From NCBI GenBank assembly GCA_012656075.1, contig JAAKBF010000020.1, positions 868,001 to 932,000 of the forward strand: DNA of 64,000 nt. Reading direction: 5' to 3'. Source of the DNA: Phytophthora hibernalis (taxonomy: Eukaryota > Oomycota > Peronosporomycetes > Peronosporales > Peronosporaceae). The notes beneath the pieces are model-generated. The model worked only from the letters and a program-made list of their open reading frames with translations. It ran no database searches and was not told where the DNA came from. Below, in pieces: positions 10,334 to 22,020 of this stretch. Both the position numbers and the translations under genes were made by a program. Position 1 is the first letter of the stretch. Every line of letters starts with the position of its first letter.

Positions 10334-11686
10334 CAGTGGAGGATTAGACTCAAAGAGAGAAGGAAAGGCTAGAACTCTGGTCGTCCGGTGGATAACTTCC
10401 GATTGACCTTTTCCGTTAAAATAATACTGTACTGCGATGCACGTACGGCGGGTCTGCGTTCTTGTGCAAGATCAGGATGTCCGTGACGTGAAAATTACTC
10501 GCCAGGTTAGGATGTTGCGATCCCTGAAGCACTCGCTACAGCGAGAGAAGCAGCTTCCAGCGGACGCAATAAAGCAGTGCAAAGAGGTGGGGTCAAGCAA
10601 CAAAAGCTTAACCAAGAGGTTGATACGCTCAAGCTCAAGCTGCAGCCCTTTCAGGCTCGAGCTGCCGTATAACTCTGGGCTACAAACCAGTCAACACCTT
10701 CGGCCGTGGACCAGATAGCTGAGCAACGTGAAGTCATTAAATGCAAATTTTGTTCTGTTGATGCGATTCGAATAGCTTCATAATATGTTATACTTGAAGT
10801 ATTAAAAACGTTTCAAAACAAATGACGAACGGTATTCTCTGAAATTTATTTCAGAGTCCACCATTTTCCGCGTTACCGGTATGCTTATTTCCTCTTCGCG
10901 TCAAAAAACTGCCTGCTACAATTCATCAAACTGTCTTCGCAAATCTTATATCCTGACATACTTTTGAAAAGCACCGCTCTCCGAAATTTAAATGGTGTCA
11001 TTGCCATAGAAACCTACAGTAGTACATCGATGTTCTAAATAAGGAGTCTGCGATACTCTTTCAGCTCTGAATACCTCTAATCTTCCTGAGCAGATTTTGA
11101 AAAACAAAGCAGAACAGTTTATTCATGGGCATTGACGATTGCAATTACGACCCCGACGCTTTCGAGACACTGCTGGCAGTCGATCCTAAGCTTAGCAGCA
11201 GAATCCATGCTTGCATCCTTTCCATGTTTGTAGAGTGCTGCTAAGTATTGTCTTGGCAGTGGCATGCAAGTTGCGGAATAAGAATGACGCTGAAAACAGC
11301 GAGCAGGTCTCGGTAGGATCTGCTTTATTGTGCAGTCACAATTTGTGTCTGCTGCGCTCAGTAGAGGAAACCACAAATATAGCAATGCAATGCGCAAAGC
11401 GTTCGTATCGCCAAAACTACCGAAGGTCAATTTTACCTACAGTAATGCTACCGGTAATGCACTCGATAGTAGCCCCGCGACGCTGCGAAATGCGTCAACG
11501 CGACAGAGCATCGTAACCTACAGGTCAAACGCAATGGCATTCATAAAACTTGACCGTGTTATTGTGATATATTACACGTCGCAGCAGCAGCATGTCTCCC
11601 TCTTCCTTCGGAAGGAGCAGCAAACAACGGACTATGGACGTCTGCGGTGACAAAGCGTCCTTCGAATAAAATGCAAACTAAATAGA
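10334..11686. other. Intergenic region, no convincing gene
   Basis: AT-rich between about 10730 and 11100. Open frames here (for example 10437-10718 and 11119-11430) lack recognisable domains and sit in low-GC DNA, so I do not call them. The region holds a short hairpin (10837-10856) and two copies of the palindrome TACCGGTA (10874 and 11449). Confidence 0.5.
10837..10856. repeat. Short perfect hairpin
   Basis: CTCTGAAAT, a two-base spacer, then ATTTCAGAG: 9-bp perfect arms in non-coding DNA about 500 bp past the carrier gene. It could be a transcript-end structure or chance. Confidence 0.5.
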
Positions 11687-11905
11687 CTAAAAGACCGAGC
11701 GAATTGCTAGCCAAACCTTGTTGAGTGTCCCCTTCTGCTGTTTGTACGTGCGTAGCACGCGTTCTTGGTCAATTTTCAGTGTTCGCTGGCCGGTCGTGGT
11801 CACCTCTACCACAAGATGATACTCAATCGCAGTCGCTTGTTCTAAGCCAAAGCAACTGCACATGTGCGCGTCTGCAAACCCGTTCCGTAGCTGGTGCCTT
11901 CTAGC
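11687..11905 (-). CDS. Short open frame, possible terminal exon, unknown
   Basis: A frame without stops runs from about 11905 to a TAG at 11687, with a Met at 11863. The composition is protein-like: hydrophobic beta-type stretch EYHLVVEVTTTGQRTLKI, then a Lys/Arg-rich end, in a region of coding-like GC. It follows the PDZ gene on the same strand, 140 bp further on, and could be its last exon after an intron, or a separate small gene. No family recognised. Confidence 0.25.
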   Translation of the reverse strand, partial: ARRHQLRNGFADAHMCSCFGLEQATAIEYHLVVEVTTTGQRTLKIDQERVLRTYKQQKGTLNKVWLAIRSVF

Positions 11906-12039
11906 TGACGGACACGGCAGAAGAAGAAAACGCCGTTGAAAAAGAAAAATGTGAAAACTTGGAATGTCGTTCGTTGGTGGGGCTGGACTGCTGTGATGGT
12001 GGTAGCTCGTTCAAATATGGGGAGGAAGAGACCTGGCTG

Positions 12040-12674
12040 CTAGATCGAGACGGAGGAGATTTTGCTGGGTCGCGCAGGCCCCCACTCGTTCTCCATCTGT
12101 GTGTAGACGCCCTCGGGCGGCGGCATGCACAGCTCGTTCTCCCAAGAGACCACCTCGACCTCCTCCGTGTGCTTCCACGTGAGTACCACAGTGGCACCGT
12201 CTCCTTTCTCGAGCAGGCCGTTAATTTGCCGCAGCACCTGTCCCCTCGATTTGTTCATCACTAGACGGTGGTTGATCGCGTAGAGCGTGTCTCCGACGCG
12301 AAGACCGCAGCTGGCCTCTGCCGGTCCCTTGAGTCCATGCCAGTTGGTAGGCTGTGCACCCTGTCCGTGATCTCGCGGCACGAAGCGCTTGCCGTCTAGT
12401 CTGTAGAAGTCCGTGACCACGACCTCTGCGTTCTGCGTGACGCGGCTGCCGCGGGTCTTTACCACGAGGCCTAACCGTCGGAAGAAGTCTTGTCTACGCA
12501 TGCCGGGTGTCTCCACGTACGGGAGCTGCGCACGGGGGCCAATCTGCACCGTGTCCGAGTCTCCGCTAACGCGAACTTCAGTCTGTCGATCGTGGCTGAG
12601 GCTGGTGGCGTAGATGGGGAGCCGTAGAAGTCCCCGCCGCCGGGCATGCCGTTACGGGACCACCCCTGTCCCAT
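12040..12674 (-). CDS. PDZ-domain protein
   Basis: About 210 codons from ATG 12674. After a Gly/Ser/Pro-rich N-terminus comes a conserved block (DFFRRLGLVVKTRGSRV), then a PDZ fold: GLRVGDTLYAINHRLVMNKS, QINGLLEKGDGATVVLTW. GLRVGDTL is the usual PDZ strand-turn that precedes the peptide-binding helix. The C-terminus is short and Ser-rich. The frame changes by one base near 12560 between the N-terminal part and the PDZ part. PDZ domains bind C-terminal tails of partner proteins; the partner is unknown. The gene is divergent from the MMAA gene, with 216 bp between starts. Confidence 0.7.
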
Positions 12675-12890
12675 GGTGGTGTAGCTGCTGAGCTGCTGGA
12701 GGGGGTGAGCTCTTCCTCGCTTCGGGTCAAATGCACCGTTCGTTCGTGGAATGAAAGCCCAATTGTGCTGACCGGATGGGGCTCATAGTCAACGCGAGTG
12801 AGAAACGTTTGCTAATGTAACTGACTCCTAAACCCTAGCGAGGTGTGACACACCATCTCGCCAAACGGAATACAGAAACTGTTGTCCCGC

Positions 12891-14329
12891 ATGCCAAGTT
12901 CAACGTCGCAGGTCTCAACGAAAATGAGGCGCGTAGTGGGGTTCGTAACCAGACACAGGTCGGCGCTGCTATCAGGCGTTGGCGCGAGAGAGATGCGGCC
13001 AAAGACGCAGCGTCTGGCGGACGGCGTGCTGAACGGCAACCGCACGGCGCTCAGCAGATCCATCACGTTGGGTACGTGAGACGCCACCTTGAAGTTGATT
13101 TGACTGAGAATGACTCTTTGGGTTGTGCCTTACTGACAGTGGAGTCGACGCTCAAGAGCGACGAGGAGCAGGCGGAGCTGCTGCTGGACAGTGTATTGGC
13201 CCAGCGCCGGTTGTTGCAGCCCACGCACGTGGACTCGGCGGGGTTTTCGTCCTTCCGACTTGGCATTGCGGGGCCTCCAGGTGCAGGCAAATCCACTTTT
13301 ATCGAGACACTAGGACAGTTCCTCACCGCTAAGGGTCACAAAGTGGCGGTACTGGCCATCGGTACGTTATTGTAGTGGCTGTACTCCTTCTGTTATTGAC
13401 GTATAGGCTGGCAGATCCATCATCGTCGCGGTCGGGCGGCTCCATTCTGGGAGACAAAACGCGCATGGAGAAGCTGTCCAATGACCCGAACGCGTTTGTG
13501 CGCCCGTCGCCGACGCGTGGAACACTCGGCGGTGTAGCGCAGCATACAAACGACATTGTGCTGCTCTGTGAGGCCGGCGGATACGACATCATCCTCGTGG
13601 AGAGTGTCGGCTTGGGCCAGTCGGAGATCGTTATTGACGATACTGTGGACATGGTGATGCTGCTGGTCCCTCCTGCTGGTGGTGACGAGTTGCAGGGGCA
13701 GAAGAAGGGTATTGTGGAGATTGCCGACATTGTGGTGGTTAACAAGGCGGATGGGGAGCTAGCAGGGTATATCTTTTTGTACCTTTCTTCGGGTGGTGAT
13801 TGTACGCTAACAAACAATTGCGTTTTAGACCTGCGAAACATACAGCCGTGGATTACATGCATGCCATGCATTTTATGCGTCGGAAAGACCCCGACTGGGA
13901 ACCGAAGGTAATATGTAGATTTAATGACCGTGAATGTTGTGAGTTGTCCTAACTTCAGTGCTGGTTGCGTAGGTAAAAATGATTTCCGCTTTGGAAAACA
14001 AGGGCATCGACAAAGTGTGGACTATAATTGAGGAATACCGAATGACAATGGGCGATCTCGACAAGGTAACCAACCTCTTGCGCAAAATTGCTGGAAGTAT
14101 GCCGCTAACGTCCTTGTTCCAATAGATCGCTCAGAAGCGCAACGCCCAAAGTTCAAAGTGGATGTGGAACCAGCTGAACGAGCAGCTCATGCGTTCAGTG
14201 TCACGCAGTGAAGCAGTTCGGCACAAGGCTGACAAGATGAAGGAGGATCTGGTTCACGGTTTTGTTAGTCCTCGCTCCGCTGCTGCAACGGTGCTGGAAC
14301 TATTTCTAAAGTCTCAGCAAGGGGAGTGA
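12891..14329 (+). CDS. MMAA: MMAA / ArgK-type GTPase, mitochondrial chaperone for methylmalonyl-CoA mutase
   Basis: Six exons read cleanly. Introns lie at 13072-13139, 13362-13414, 13767-13828, 13908-13972 and 14066-14125, all GT..AG. Markers are Walker A GPPGAGKST, VAVLAIDPSSSRSGGSILGDKTRM across intron 2, NDPNAFVRPSPTRGTLGGVA, DIILVESVGLGQSE (switch/G3), VVVNKAD (G4) and AKHTAVDYMHAMHFM. The C-terminal helix extension KWMWNQLNEQLMRS is typical of the family. The N-terminus is basic and hydroxylated, without acids in the first 30 residues, as expected of a mitochondrial presequence. ATG 12924 is an alternative start. The protein guards and loads adenosylcobalamin on methylmalonyl-CoA mutase, which handles propionyl-CoA from odd-chain fats and branched amino acids. 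I am confident of this call. Confidence 0.92.
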
Positions 14330-14541
14330 AAGTAGGAAACGACTAAGTATTCGAGTGAAAGCGTGACCAAAGCACACGATGCATGCGTCCATCCAAGAAC
14401 AGTGTTAACATGATTCACTATTAACAGAAGCTTTCAGAAGCCTGAAATGGAGGAGTATGTACTTCGCTTTGCTTGTTGATGTTATAATTGTACAATTGAG
14501 TGCAACATGAACTTAAGTAGTTTCTGTCTTCGCCCGCAGGA

Positions 14542-15777
14542 TTAATAGATGGAGGAGGTGGGTGGAATTTGCTCCGTAGACAACATTGGGATGCCGAGCG
14601 TCGACACTTTTGCGCTTCCTGTGACGGCAGTTGTCGCTGTTATTAGCCTCCGGGTTCTACCCTGTCGCTTGGCTTTCTGACGTGGTGCTGAGATTTGCTC
14701 TTGCTGCTGCAGCATAGCGTAACACGAGAGAACTTGAAGAGCACACAGCTCGGCTTCAATGAGACTGGACAGTCGGTGGCGAAGGTTTGGGGACGCTTTT
14801 GCCAGCATCTCTTCTTGCGACGGAAGACACTCAACTCGTGCGGCATCCTTTTGCCGTTTCTGATGTTTGTACGTGTAGTTTGGGGTAGCTGCTCCCATTT
14901 CAAGCTGACCGTCGAGCCCTGTCACCGTTACGCGTACTCGCTTTTTAGTTGCTCCTGTTGTCTGCTTATAGAGTCCACTGACGGCAGAGCCCATTGGTGC
15001 AATGAGGATGGCAGCAGGTCCATTAGCTTGACCTGCAGGCAGAACGCGAGCTGTTTGTCGTGATGCATCAGAGGTCTCTCCATCGTCATCGCCACTATTC
15101 TGGGCAACAGAGGAGCCACCGTCACTGAAATAACCAAGTCCCGGCATGACGATGAAGTGTTTGCGCATTTCATCGTCACGCGCGAGCTTGGCGAAATACT
15201 TCTGTGCGTGGCTGCGGATCTGAGCAGACGTTCGAGTCTTGATCTTGGCCGCCACTTTCTTCCACTCACGTCCATACAGCCGCAAGCCTGCAAGGAAGCT
15301 CTGGTGCTCTTGCTCCGTCCAGCGGCCTCCATTCATACCTGTCTGGCCCTTTTGGTGGGTCGCGTTAGATGATATCGGAGCTGCTACGGCTGATGGTTTC
15401 TTCGTCGTTTCAAGCGGCATCGCCATTGGCGAGACACTCGCGGACGTCGAGGACACTAGCGAGGCGATTGCTGGCGAGTCCGCGTTGCTGCGGTCGTCTT
15501 CTAGCAGCTCCATTATGTGCGGAGCAGCAATCGCGGCCAATTCCAGACTGGAAGCCGCTGAATTTGTGTTGTCGAATGAGGTTGCTGTTGGTGGGGGCGA
15601 GACTGGAGGAAGGGACATGGACAAGATGGGGTCGCGAAGCATCGACTTCGTGTTTTCGAGCGCTGAAATGCTGTAGCTGAACGCCGGTAAGTTGAGAAGT
15701 GAGCTTGGATCCCGAGGAAAGATATTCTCGCCGCTTTTTGGCGCTGGTCGGTTCGTTTCGCAGTCTGTCTCGCTCAC
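14542..15777 (-). CDS. SHAQKYF-class single-MYB transcription factor
   Basis: An intact 411-codon frame from ATG 15777. Residues about 150-205 form one MYB repeat (GRWTEQEHQSFLAGLRLYGREWKKVA), ending in the diagnostic SAQIRSHAQKYFAKLARD. This class (REVEILLE/MYB1R type in plants, several copies in oomycetes and Dictyostelium) binds GATA- or evening-element-like DNA. The N-terminal third is Ser/Ala/Pro-rich and the region after the MYB repeat is low-complexity. Short basic patches near residues 285 and 385 could serve as nuclear signals. No frame shift or intron is needed. A TACCGGTA palindrome sits 28 bp before the start codon. Confidence 0.92.
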   Translation of the reverse strand: MSETDCETNRPAPKSGENIFPRDPSSLLNLPAFSYSISALENTKSMLRDPILSMSLPPVSPPPTATSFDNTNSAASSLELAAIAAPHIMELLEDDRSNADSPAIASLVSSTSASVSPMAMPLETTKKPSAVAAPISSNATHQKGQTGMNGGRWTEQEHQSFLAGLRLYGREWKKVAAKIKTRTSAQIRSHAQKYFAKLARDDEMRKHFIVMPGLGYFSDGGSSVAQNSGDDDGETSDASRQTARVLPAGQANGPAAILIAPMGSAVSGLYKQTTGATKKRVRVTVTGLDGQLEMGAATPNYTYKHQKRQKDAARVECLPSQEEMLAKASPNLRHRLSSLIEAELCALQVLSCYAMLQQQEQISAPRQKAKRQGRTRRLITATTAVTGSAKVSTLGIPMLSTEQIPPTSSIY

Positions 15778-16307
15778 TTGACTGGGTCTGAGTATGACGG
15801 GGGCTACCGGTAGGAACGGCGCGGGGCACGCTAGACGGCGGAAGGCTTAGTGCTTCGTATGGAGCAGTTACGGCTCGATGGATATAAAGTAAAACCACCC
15901 GAGCACTGGCTTCTCCTCCTCGCCCAAATCTTTTCTTGAGTGTGAAAACCCCCACCAAAAGATTTGCATCATGCTGCATCGCGCTAGCGAAGCCTCCCTA
16001 TTCATAGGGGCGGTGCCAAGTCTCAGTCCCATGACAATGACAGATACTTCGTAGTAACTAGCAGCGTTTCAATCGTGGGTATGTGAGTCGCATTGGTCGA
16101 CACGCATATTTTTAGGCTAACTGCTGCTGCTTGAAGCTAACACGAGTAGTTTCGGCCACCTTCCCGTCCGTTGACAGATCCTAGCGGCGCGAATCCAATT
16201 AGCTCCATGACATCCGCAGCCAATTTGGCAGCAGACAGTGGAATCGCGCAGTCCAAATGCTCAGTTTGGTTGCAGACTTGATCCGCGTTCTCGCCTCCAG
16301 CTCCAAC
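15778..16307. other. Intergenic region between HMG-box and MYB genes
   Basis: This is upstream DNA of the MYB gene plus 3' flank of the HMG-box gene. It holds TACCGGTA at 15805-15812. No open frame with recognisable content. Confidence 0.4.
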
Positions 16308-18016
16308 TTATAACAACTCTTCACCTGCCACATTGGGGTTATACGCACTCGCATCCACTCGCTTGCTGTCACTGGCAAGCTCCGTCCACAGCATCTGATG
16401 AGGCGCCAACATATCGCGCCAAATCGCTCCAGCTTCGTCCTCCGATATTTGCTCATTCTCTCGGCGCTTAGCCTCCAGGAAGTAAGAAAACCCTGTCGAC
16501 TCCCGCAGCGTCTTCTTGGTGGCCGCATTCACCTCTGCATTATAGACCGCCAATTCGGTTTCGTAGCGGCGCTTCTCCTCGGCAGCCATACGCTTGTACG
16601 GTTCTCGCTCCTCTTCAGCCATTTGACGCCACAATCGGCCACAGAGTGCCGAGCATTCGTTGTGGGACATCTGATACGTCGAGAGCAGCTCACCCCGCTT
16701 CGACATATACATGAGATTGAACGCCGTCTTTGGTCGCCGCGGGGTCCAGACTTCCTCTTTTACGTCTCGCTACCGGTTCTTTCACCACTTCATGCACCAT
16801 TTTCTGGACAACTTCAGGTTCGACATTCTGCTCCTCTTGAGTTTTTGCTTTCGTGTCCGTCTTTTTCGGACGTTCGGCAACCTGCTGCTCTTCCTTCTGC
16901 GTTAAATAAGCCTCCATGTCTGCACGAAAACGTTCCATGTCGTCTTCAGCCTCGCGTTGAAATGACGCACGTTCGTCCTCACTTAAAACCTTCCACGTCG
17001 CGCCTATCTCACGCATTATTTCAGAGTTCTTGAGACCAGGTCGTTTTACCGCTAGTTCATGCCGCTCTCTCGACAGATAGCAATTGTATGCATTCATAGG
17101 CAGTCGTGGAGCCGCTGCGTCCTGACGAGCGAGGCGCCTGAGCTCATTCATACGCTTGTGGGCACGTTGAATCACCGAGTCCATGTAGGCTGGTGGTTTG
17201 TATGCGTTCATCTCAGTCTCGTACCGCCGCTCGTCCTGCTTGGCCAGCTCATACCACTCATTCTTGTCGCCATCACTGAGACGCTTCCACAGCTGACTCA
17301 TTTCGGTCCGAAACTCATTAATCGTCATGTTCAGCAGCGTGAAGCTCTCGCGGTTGTGGCTCATGAAGAGCTGGAAGCCCGTCTTCGCCGGTTTGGGAGC
17401 GAACGGGTCTTTCAGTGGCGCTTTTAGCGCGGACGGAATTGCCGAGGTAGCCACAAGCGTCGGCTGGAAGCGCGCAATCTCCTCTTGGAAACGAAGCTTG
17501 TCTTTAGCAGCCATATCTTCCCAGACTCGGCGTTCGTCATCAGGTAATGCTCTCCACTGCCTTCCCACCTCTTTCGACACCAAAGGCGCCGCTAGCAACG
17601 GGTTCTCATGTATCACCTCTGGTCGGCGACTCTTCCAGAAGCAAATGTAGGCGGTGTCAGGCTGTCTTGGTTCATTTGGCCGCTTCTTCCGTTTATTTGG
17701 TCGTTCAGGTTGCTAGCAAGAAAGAAGAGAAAGTGAGTTTTCAATGCAATTTTCAGTAGTGTTGACTATTGCAACTGACCTCTGTAAGCTGAGCTTCCGT
17801 GTGATAGCGTGCTTTGTCGAACTGCGCCAGCTCCACCCACGGCTTACGCTCCGCAGCTGTGAGCGCCCTCCACTGCCGTCCTAACTCCGCCGAGACCTGC
17901 TGCACAGTCCACGAAGGTTGTGCCTTCACTATCTCCTCACGACGTGTGCTGGAGAAGTGCAAGTACGCATTCTTATGGGGAGTAGCCACCTCATGGCCAT
18001 CAGTTCGCTTCGCCAT
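16308..18016 (-). CDS. Protein with six tandem HMG-box-like domains
   Basis: Exon 1 (18016-17780) and exon 2 (17712-16308) are joined by a GT..AG intron at 17713-17779. The protein, about 545 residues, is built from repeated 75-90-residue units of HMG-box shape: Pro-x-x-aromatic-x-x-[YF] start, ExxKxxP-like helix, LGRQWRALTxxERKPW core and ARYxxE end. I count five clear boxes (starting near HKNAYLHF, DTAYICFW, KTGFQLFM, MNAYNCYL, KTAFNLMY) and a weaker sixth (STGFSYFL). Linkers are basic and Pro-rich. HMG boxes bind and bend DNA in the minor groove; tandem multi-box proteins include UBF of RNA polymerase I, so a chromatin or rDNA role is possible but inferred. One base is missing in the G run at 16741-16744 between boxes four and five. 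Confidence 0.85.
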
Positions 18017-18113
18017 CTTACAGTTGGGACTTTGACTTTGACCCCCTCAGAAAATTGTTTTCACAAATTTTACCCAATCATAACGCATCGTGTTATTTGG
18101 TTGAAGTTGCCTT

Positions 18114-19409
18114 TTACTGGAGCATTCGTCTCATGCTGCGTCTCGCCGCCCAATGGCTGTACACTCTGCGTAGGGCTAGGAACGCTACGCCGGCAGCAGT
18201 TGCAGCAGCTCCACCTGCACTCCACGGGTTCAACGCAGTTCCCAGGAGTATGACGCCCCATGCGAACTCGCAGCCAACGTGCAGTAGCCGCGTTGCAGCC
18301 AACACTCCAGCGCCGTCGAACTGGAAGCCTCGCGTGAGGAAGAGCTGCTCTGCGAAGAACAATGCGCCTGTACCCAAGATGGCGCTCCACGTCCCAAGTG
18401 ACAGTCCGGCCTTGAACTTTCCGTGTTGAACGACCATCACGGCAACGAAAGACGCGAGCGTCATCGTGAGCAGGAAGTAGTGCATGACGACCAAGTGAGG
18501 CACCTTCTGCAGACTTCGTAGAGACACATAGGCACCAGCTTGCATAAAGACCACCACCATGGCACAACCGATGGCCAGCGATTCGCCGAAGAGAGACGAC
18601 GTCACGAAGCTCGTCATGGAGCGACGGTACCACTTGGCATCCGTCGAGTCCTTGCCGAACAGGAAGGCTGGACGTACAACCAGTACAGCACCAGCGACGC
18701 ACACTACAGAGCAAACTACCGGGAAAATAGTCGGGTTTTCCTTGATAAAGAAGGCAGCCTGACAAGAATGGTATGAGGACATGTAAGGAACAGGGCAGAG
18801 AAGACAGGCCTACCATGGCGAACGCGAGGAGTGGACTGAAGTATGTGATTGCTGTAGCGTTCGACACCGCCAGCGTCTCCAGCACCAGCAGTGTGAGCGT
18901 TGTAGCAATGCAACCAGTCACACATCGGAGCGCAAGTGGACGATGGAACTCTTTCTTCACGCGCATCTTGATGCCAGTAGACGCGATAGCAGCCTGCCAG
19001 ACATCCAAGAACATTGATCAGTGGACCAGCTCGATGGTTATCCTTCTCAGCAAACACGTACAAGAGTAAGCAGCCACGACACGAGCGAGCGCCAGAAGAG
19101 CGTTTCTACGGGAGACAATTTGAAGTCGGCATCCTTGACCAGCGTGGCGATGCAACTGGCGAGGACGGCCGACGTGCCCACGAGGATGAGTCCAGCGATG
19201 CGGTTGGCAATGCTGCGCACGACTGCACGGCGCATGAAGCGCGGCATCCATTTTCCCTCTGTGGACATGGAATCAATCGAGTCGGAGGCGATGAGCAGCG
19301 GCAGGTTCTCCAGATGACGCATCGCTTTCTTGCCGCTGTCGATCTTCCCAGCGGGTGCAGACCTCGTGGCCGTTGCATACACGGCGCCGTAAACTGCAGG
19401 TAGCGGCAT
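18114..19409 (-). CDS. EamA/DMT-superfamily membrane transporter
   Basis: Three exons are joined by introns 18994-19061 and 18759-18813, both GT..AG and in phase. About ten hydrophobic helices alternate with short loops (GLILVGTSAVLASCIATL, CIATTLTLLVLETLAVSNATAITYFSPLLAFAM, IFPVVCSVVCVAGAVLVVRP, FLLTMTLASFVAVMVV, AILGTGALFFAEQLFL, GVILLGTALNP), i.e. two EamA repeats. The first helices carry PVETLFWRSL, the typical P-x-x-x-x-x-x-R entry of the SLC35G/EamA type. The substrate is unknown; relatives move nucleotide sugars, metabolites or acyl compounds. ATG 19409 is the first Met of the open frame. The C-terminus is short and Arg-rich. Confidence 0.82.
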
Positions 19410-20227
19410 GACTGATGCTTCAGTTTCAGTTGTCAACGTGGTTGTGACCGAGAAGCGAAAATGGCGATCTTAGCGGTTGGCGCCCCGTGAATCAGGGCTC
19501 CTTGCGTGGCATCCTGATTTTCAGTTGCTGTCTAATCGTTGAGGCTGCCCAACGATATCTGCTTCACTGTACGATGTCCTTGAGGACACCAGCTGCTCGC
19601 ATTGCATCCCTGTTTAACAGCCAAGTTGTCGTGCTGGACGCGTTTGTGTCGGCTACGGCTGACAAGTCGAGCATGGACTTGGCCATCGACGCTACTTGAA
19701 GTTTGTTCTCAGTTTGTGCTCGATTTGCGGTCTCATTACGAGATTTGGCCAATTGACCACGACGCCTTCAGATATCGATTTCATCACCGCAGTCTGGAGA
19801 CCAGCGAGTACAGTTTGCCCCTGCAGTCTGCACGGGTGAAATCCAGCACCAGCACGAGCTGCTCTTACACTGCGATCTTCGGGTTGAAGGAGTAATTACC
19901 CGGATAGCCTTTGAGGCAAAGGTAGGATTACACCGAGCGCCATCGACGGCAACGTCAGATGCTCGGCATAGAAACTGCTAGCCGCTCAGTCCACAAGCCA
20001 AGCAGAAGCACACAGCACATAGCTCCGGGTTCACGCGTGTCAACTCAGGCAACACAGCAACGAATCCGTGTCAAGCAGCAGGTTGGTGCCCCAAACACCG
20101 TCGTCCGGTGGTAGGAGTCTGATTCCACGTCCGACTCAGATTACAACGGCAGACGCGCGTGCCTTGCAGTCCACTACGCAACTTTGACAAGCACCGCAGA
20201 GGAGAGAGCTCTCTGTTGCTGCCAGCC
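19410..20227. other. Intergenic region
   Basis: Divergent promoter space between the DMT transporter and the bZIP gene. Small open frames at 19487-19895 have no domain content and I do not call them. Confidence 0.4.
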
Positions 20228-21720
20228 ATGGGCGACCACCAGGACGCAGCCAACCGCGGCGAGCGCAACCTGTCGAACCTCGCGGCCATGAGCGGCATCG
20301 ACTGGAGCATCTTCAAGGACGGCGAGGAGGACACGTTCGGGTGGCTTCTGCGCAACAACGGGTCGTCCGTCGCGGCCGTTAACGCCGCGATGGCTGGTGG
20401 TGTTGCTTCCGGAGGGCTGGCGAGTGACATGCTGCCGCTGGACGACATCGAGATGGATCGCATGATGTCGGGGGCGTCGGTGTTGGCTCCACAGCAGATG
20501 GGCAAGGGCCACACTGTGTCAGCAGCTGGAGCGGAGGGAGGTGGCAACACCAACGCCCGTCTGTTGGCGGCTCAGCTATACGAGGGACTGCGGTCGTCCC
20601 CGCCAGGCCTCCAGCGAACCTGGTGTCGATGTCGGTGCCGCCCTTTGACAGCGGCAACTTGAGTGTGGATGGCAGCTACGAGGACTTTGACGACTTTGAC
20701 GACGAGGAAGACGAGGAGGACGAGCTGGAGGAGAAACAGAATATAACAAAGTCGCCAATAACTGCACGTGGAAAGACGCGAGGTGGCACGTCGAAGGGTG
20801 TCGAAGAGAAAGCTGCAGCTAGCAGTCGAACCACAAGAGCGAAGGGCAAGACAAACGCCTCGAAGACCAAACGGCCACTCAAACGCAAGAAGAGCGCGCC
20901 GCCGTCACCCACAGAAGAAGGGTCTGGGACCGATGAAGACATGGAGAAGAAGCAACAGCGACGTGTGAAAAACCTGGTCTCGGTGCGGGAGTTCCGCAAG
21001 CGCAAGATGAAGCAGCTGGAGCAAAACGAGGCACGACTGGGGCGACTGGAGGCGGAAAACATGGACCTGAAGATGCGGCTGAAAATCGGCAAGGAGGCCA
21101 TTCTGAGCGAGCAGAGGGAGAAAAAGCAGATTAAGGAGCAGATGCGCGAGATGCTGCAGCGAAATGCGAACGAACAAGAGATTGCACAATTCCTCAACAT
21201 GTACAAGGTCACGTACTCGGACTACGGACCGAAGCGACGCGAGAAGCTGCACTTTCATCTGTCACGCATCCGAGAGCTATTGCTTCCCACGCAGGTCACG
21301 AAACTGAGCCTGTACTCGGTGGAGCAAGGTGTGGATATGCTCAAGCGTGATCACGTTATAAAGGAAGACCCGATGTCGGCGCCTGAGTCAGCCACTGCTA
21401 CCATGAGCCTATGGGGGATTCTTGCCGATGAGTTGGAGGTGTCAGATGAACAACAACGGCAGATTTTGGAGCGCCGTGCAGCTATCACACAGGTCCGCGA
21501 TGATCTAAACCATACTTTGAGCATCGTAAAGAAGTTGGAAGAGGTGACTGATGAGAAGAACACGGCGCTCGAAGCACAGGTGGCCCAGCTACAACAAATC
21601 CTCACTCCGTCTCAAGCTACCAAGTTTATCATCTGGGTGAAGGAGAACCCAGCCTTCATGTACATGCTGGATAAGTTGGTGGACTCTACCCTGCAGAACA
21701 CGAGCACCGCGGAAGAGTGA
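20228..21720 (+). CDS. bZIP transcription factor, oomycete type
   Basis: ATG 20228 opens an N-terminal region rich in Asn, Gly and acidic residues, including DIEMDRMM. An acidic block (EDFDDFDDEEDEEDE) and a Lys/Arg-rich stretch follow. The basic region and zipper come next: NLVSVREFRKRKMKQ, then LEQNEARLGRLEAENMDLKMRL with heptad Leu. The basic region departs from the canonical N-x2-AA-x2-C-R, having S-V and F where AA and C/S are usual. The C-terminal half holds a second coiled coil (LNHTLSIVKKLEEV, LEAQVAQLQQIL) and a conserved FIIWVKENPAFMYML end. One base appears lost in the C run at 20598-20601, just before the acidic block. It would bind DNA as a dimer in the nucleus. Confidence 0.75.
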
Positions 21721-22020
21721 TCAAACTAGTGCTTTCTTACCGTCAGCCACGCACTCGCATTTTCTTCTCCACCAACCATCTTCATTCATCTTCAGCAGCT
21801 TTGTAGCCCCGTGGGGTATTTATTTGGTGGGTATGTCGAACGTACATGTAGTAAACAGATAAAGGATGTCCGCATGGAACATATCGTCTGGAATCACCGT
21901 TTCAGGTATTGTTAATGGTAGGCCACGTGTGTAACCATCGATTGGTTTTGTTTGCCGCTTTCTGCGGGTACTCCCGCATGTAAGCGCTAACGACGCCCTG
22001 CTAGCGAGGTGTCAATGCCT

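Noticed and set aside
11119..11430. Minus-strand frame with six Cys and a hydrophobic start, elicitin- or effector-like at first sight
   Set aside because: The Cys spacing does not match elicitins or other families I know, there is no cleavable signal at the Met, and the DNA has no coding-like bias.
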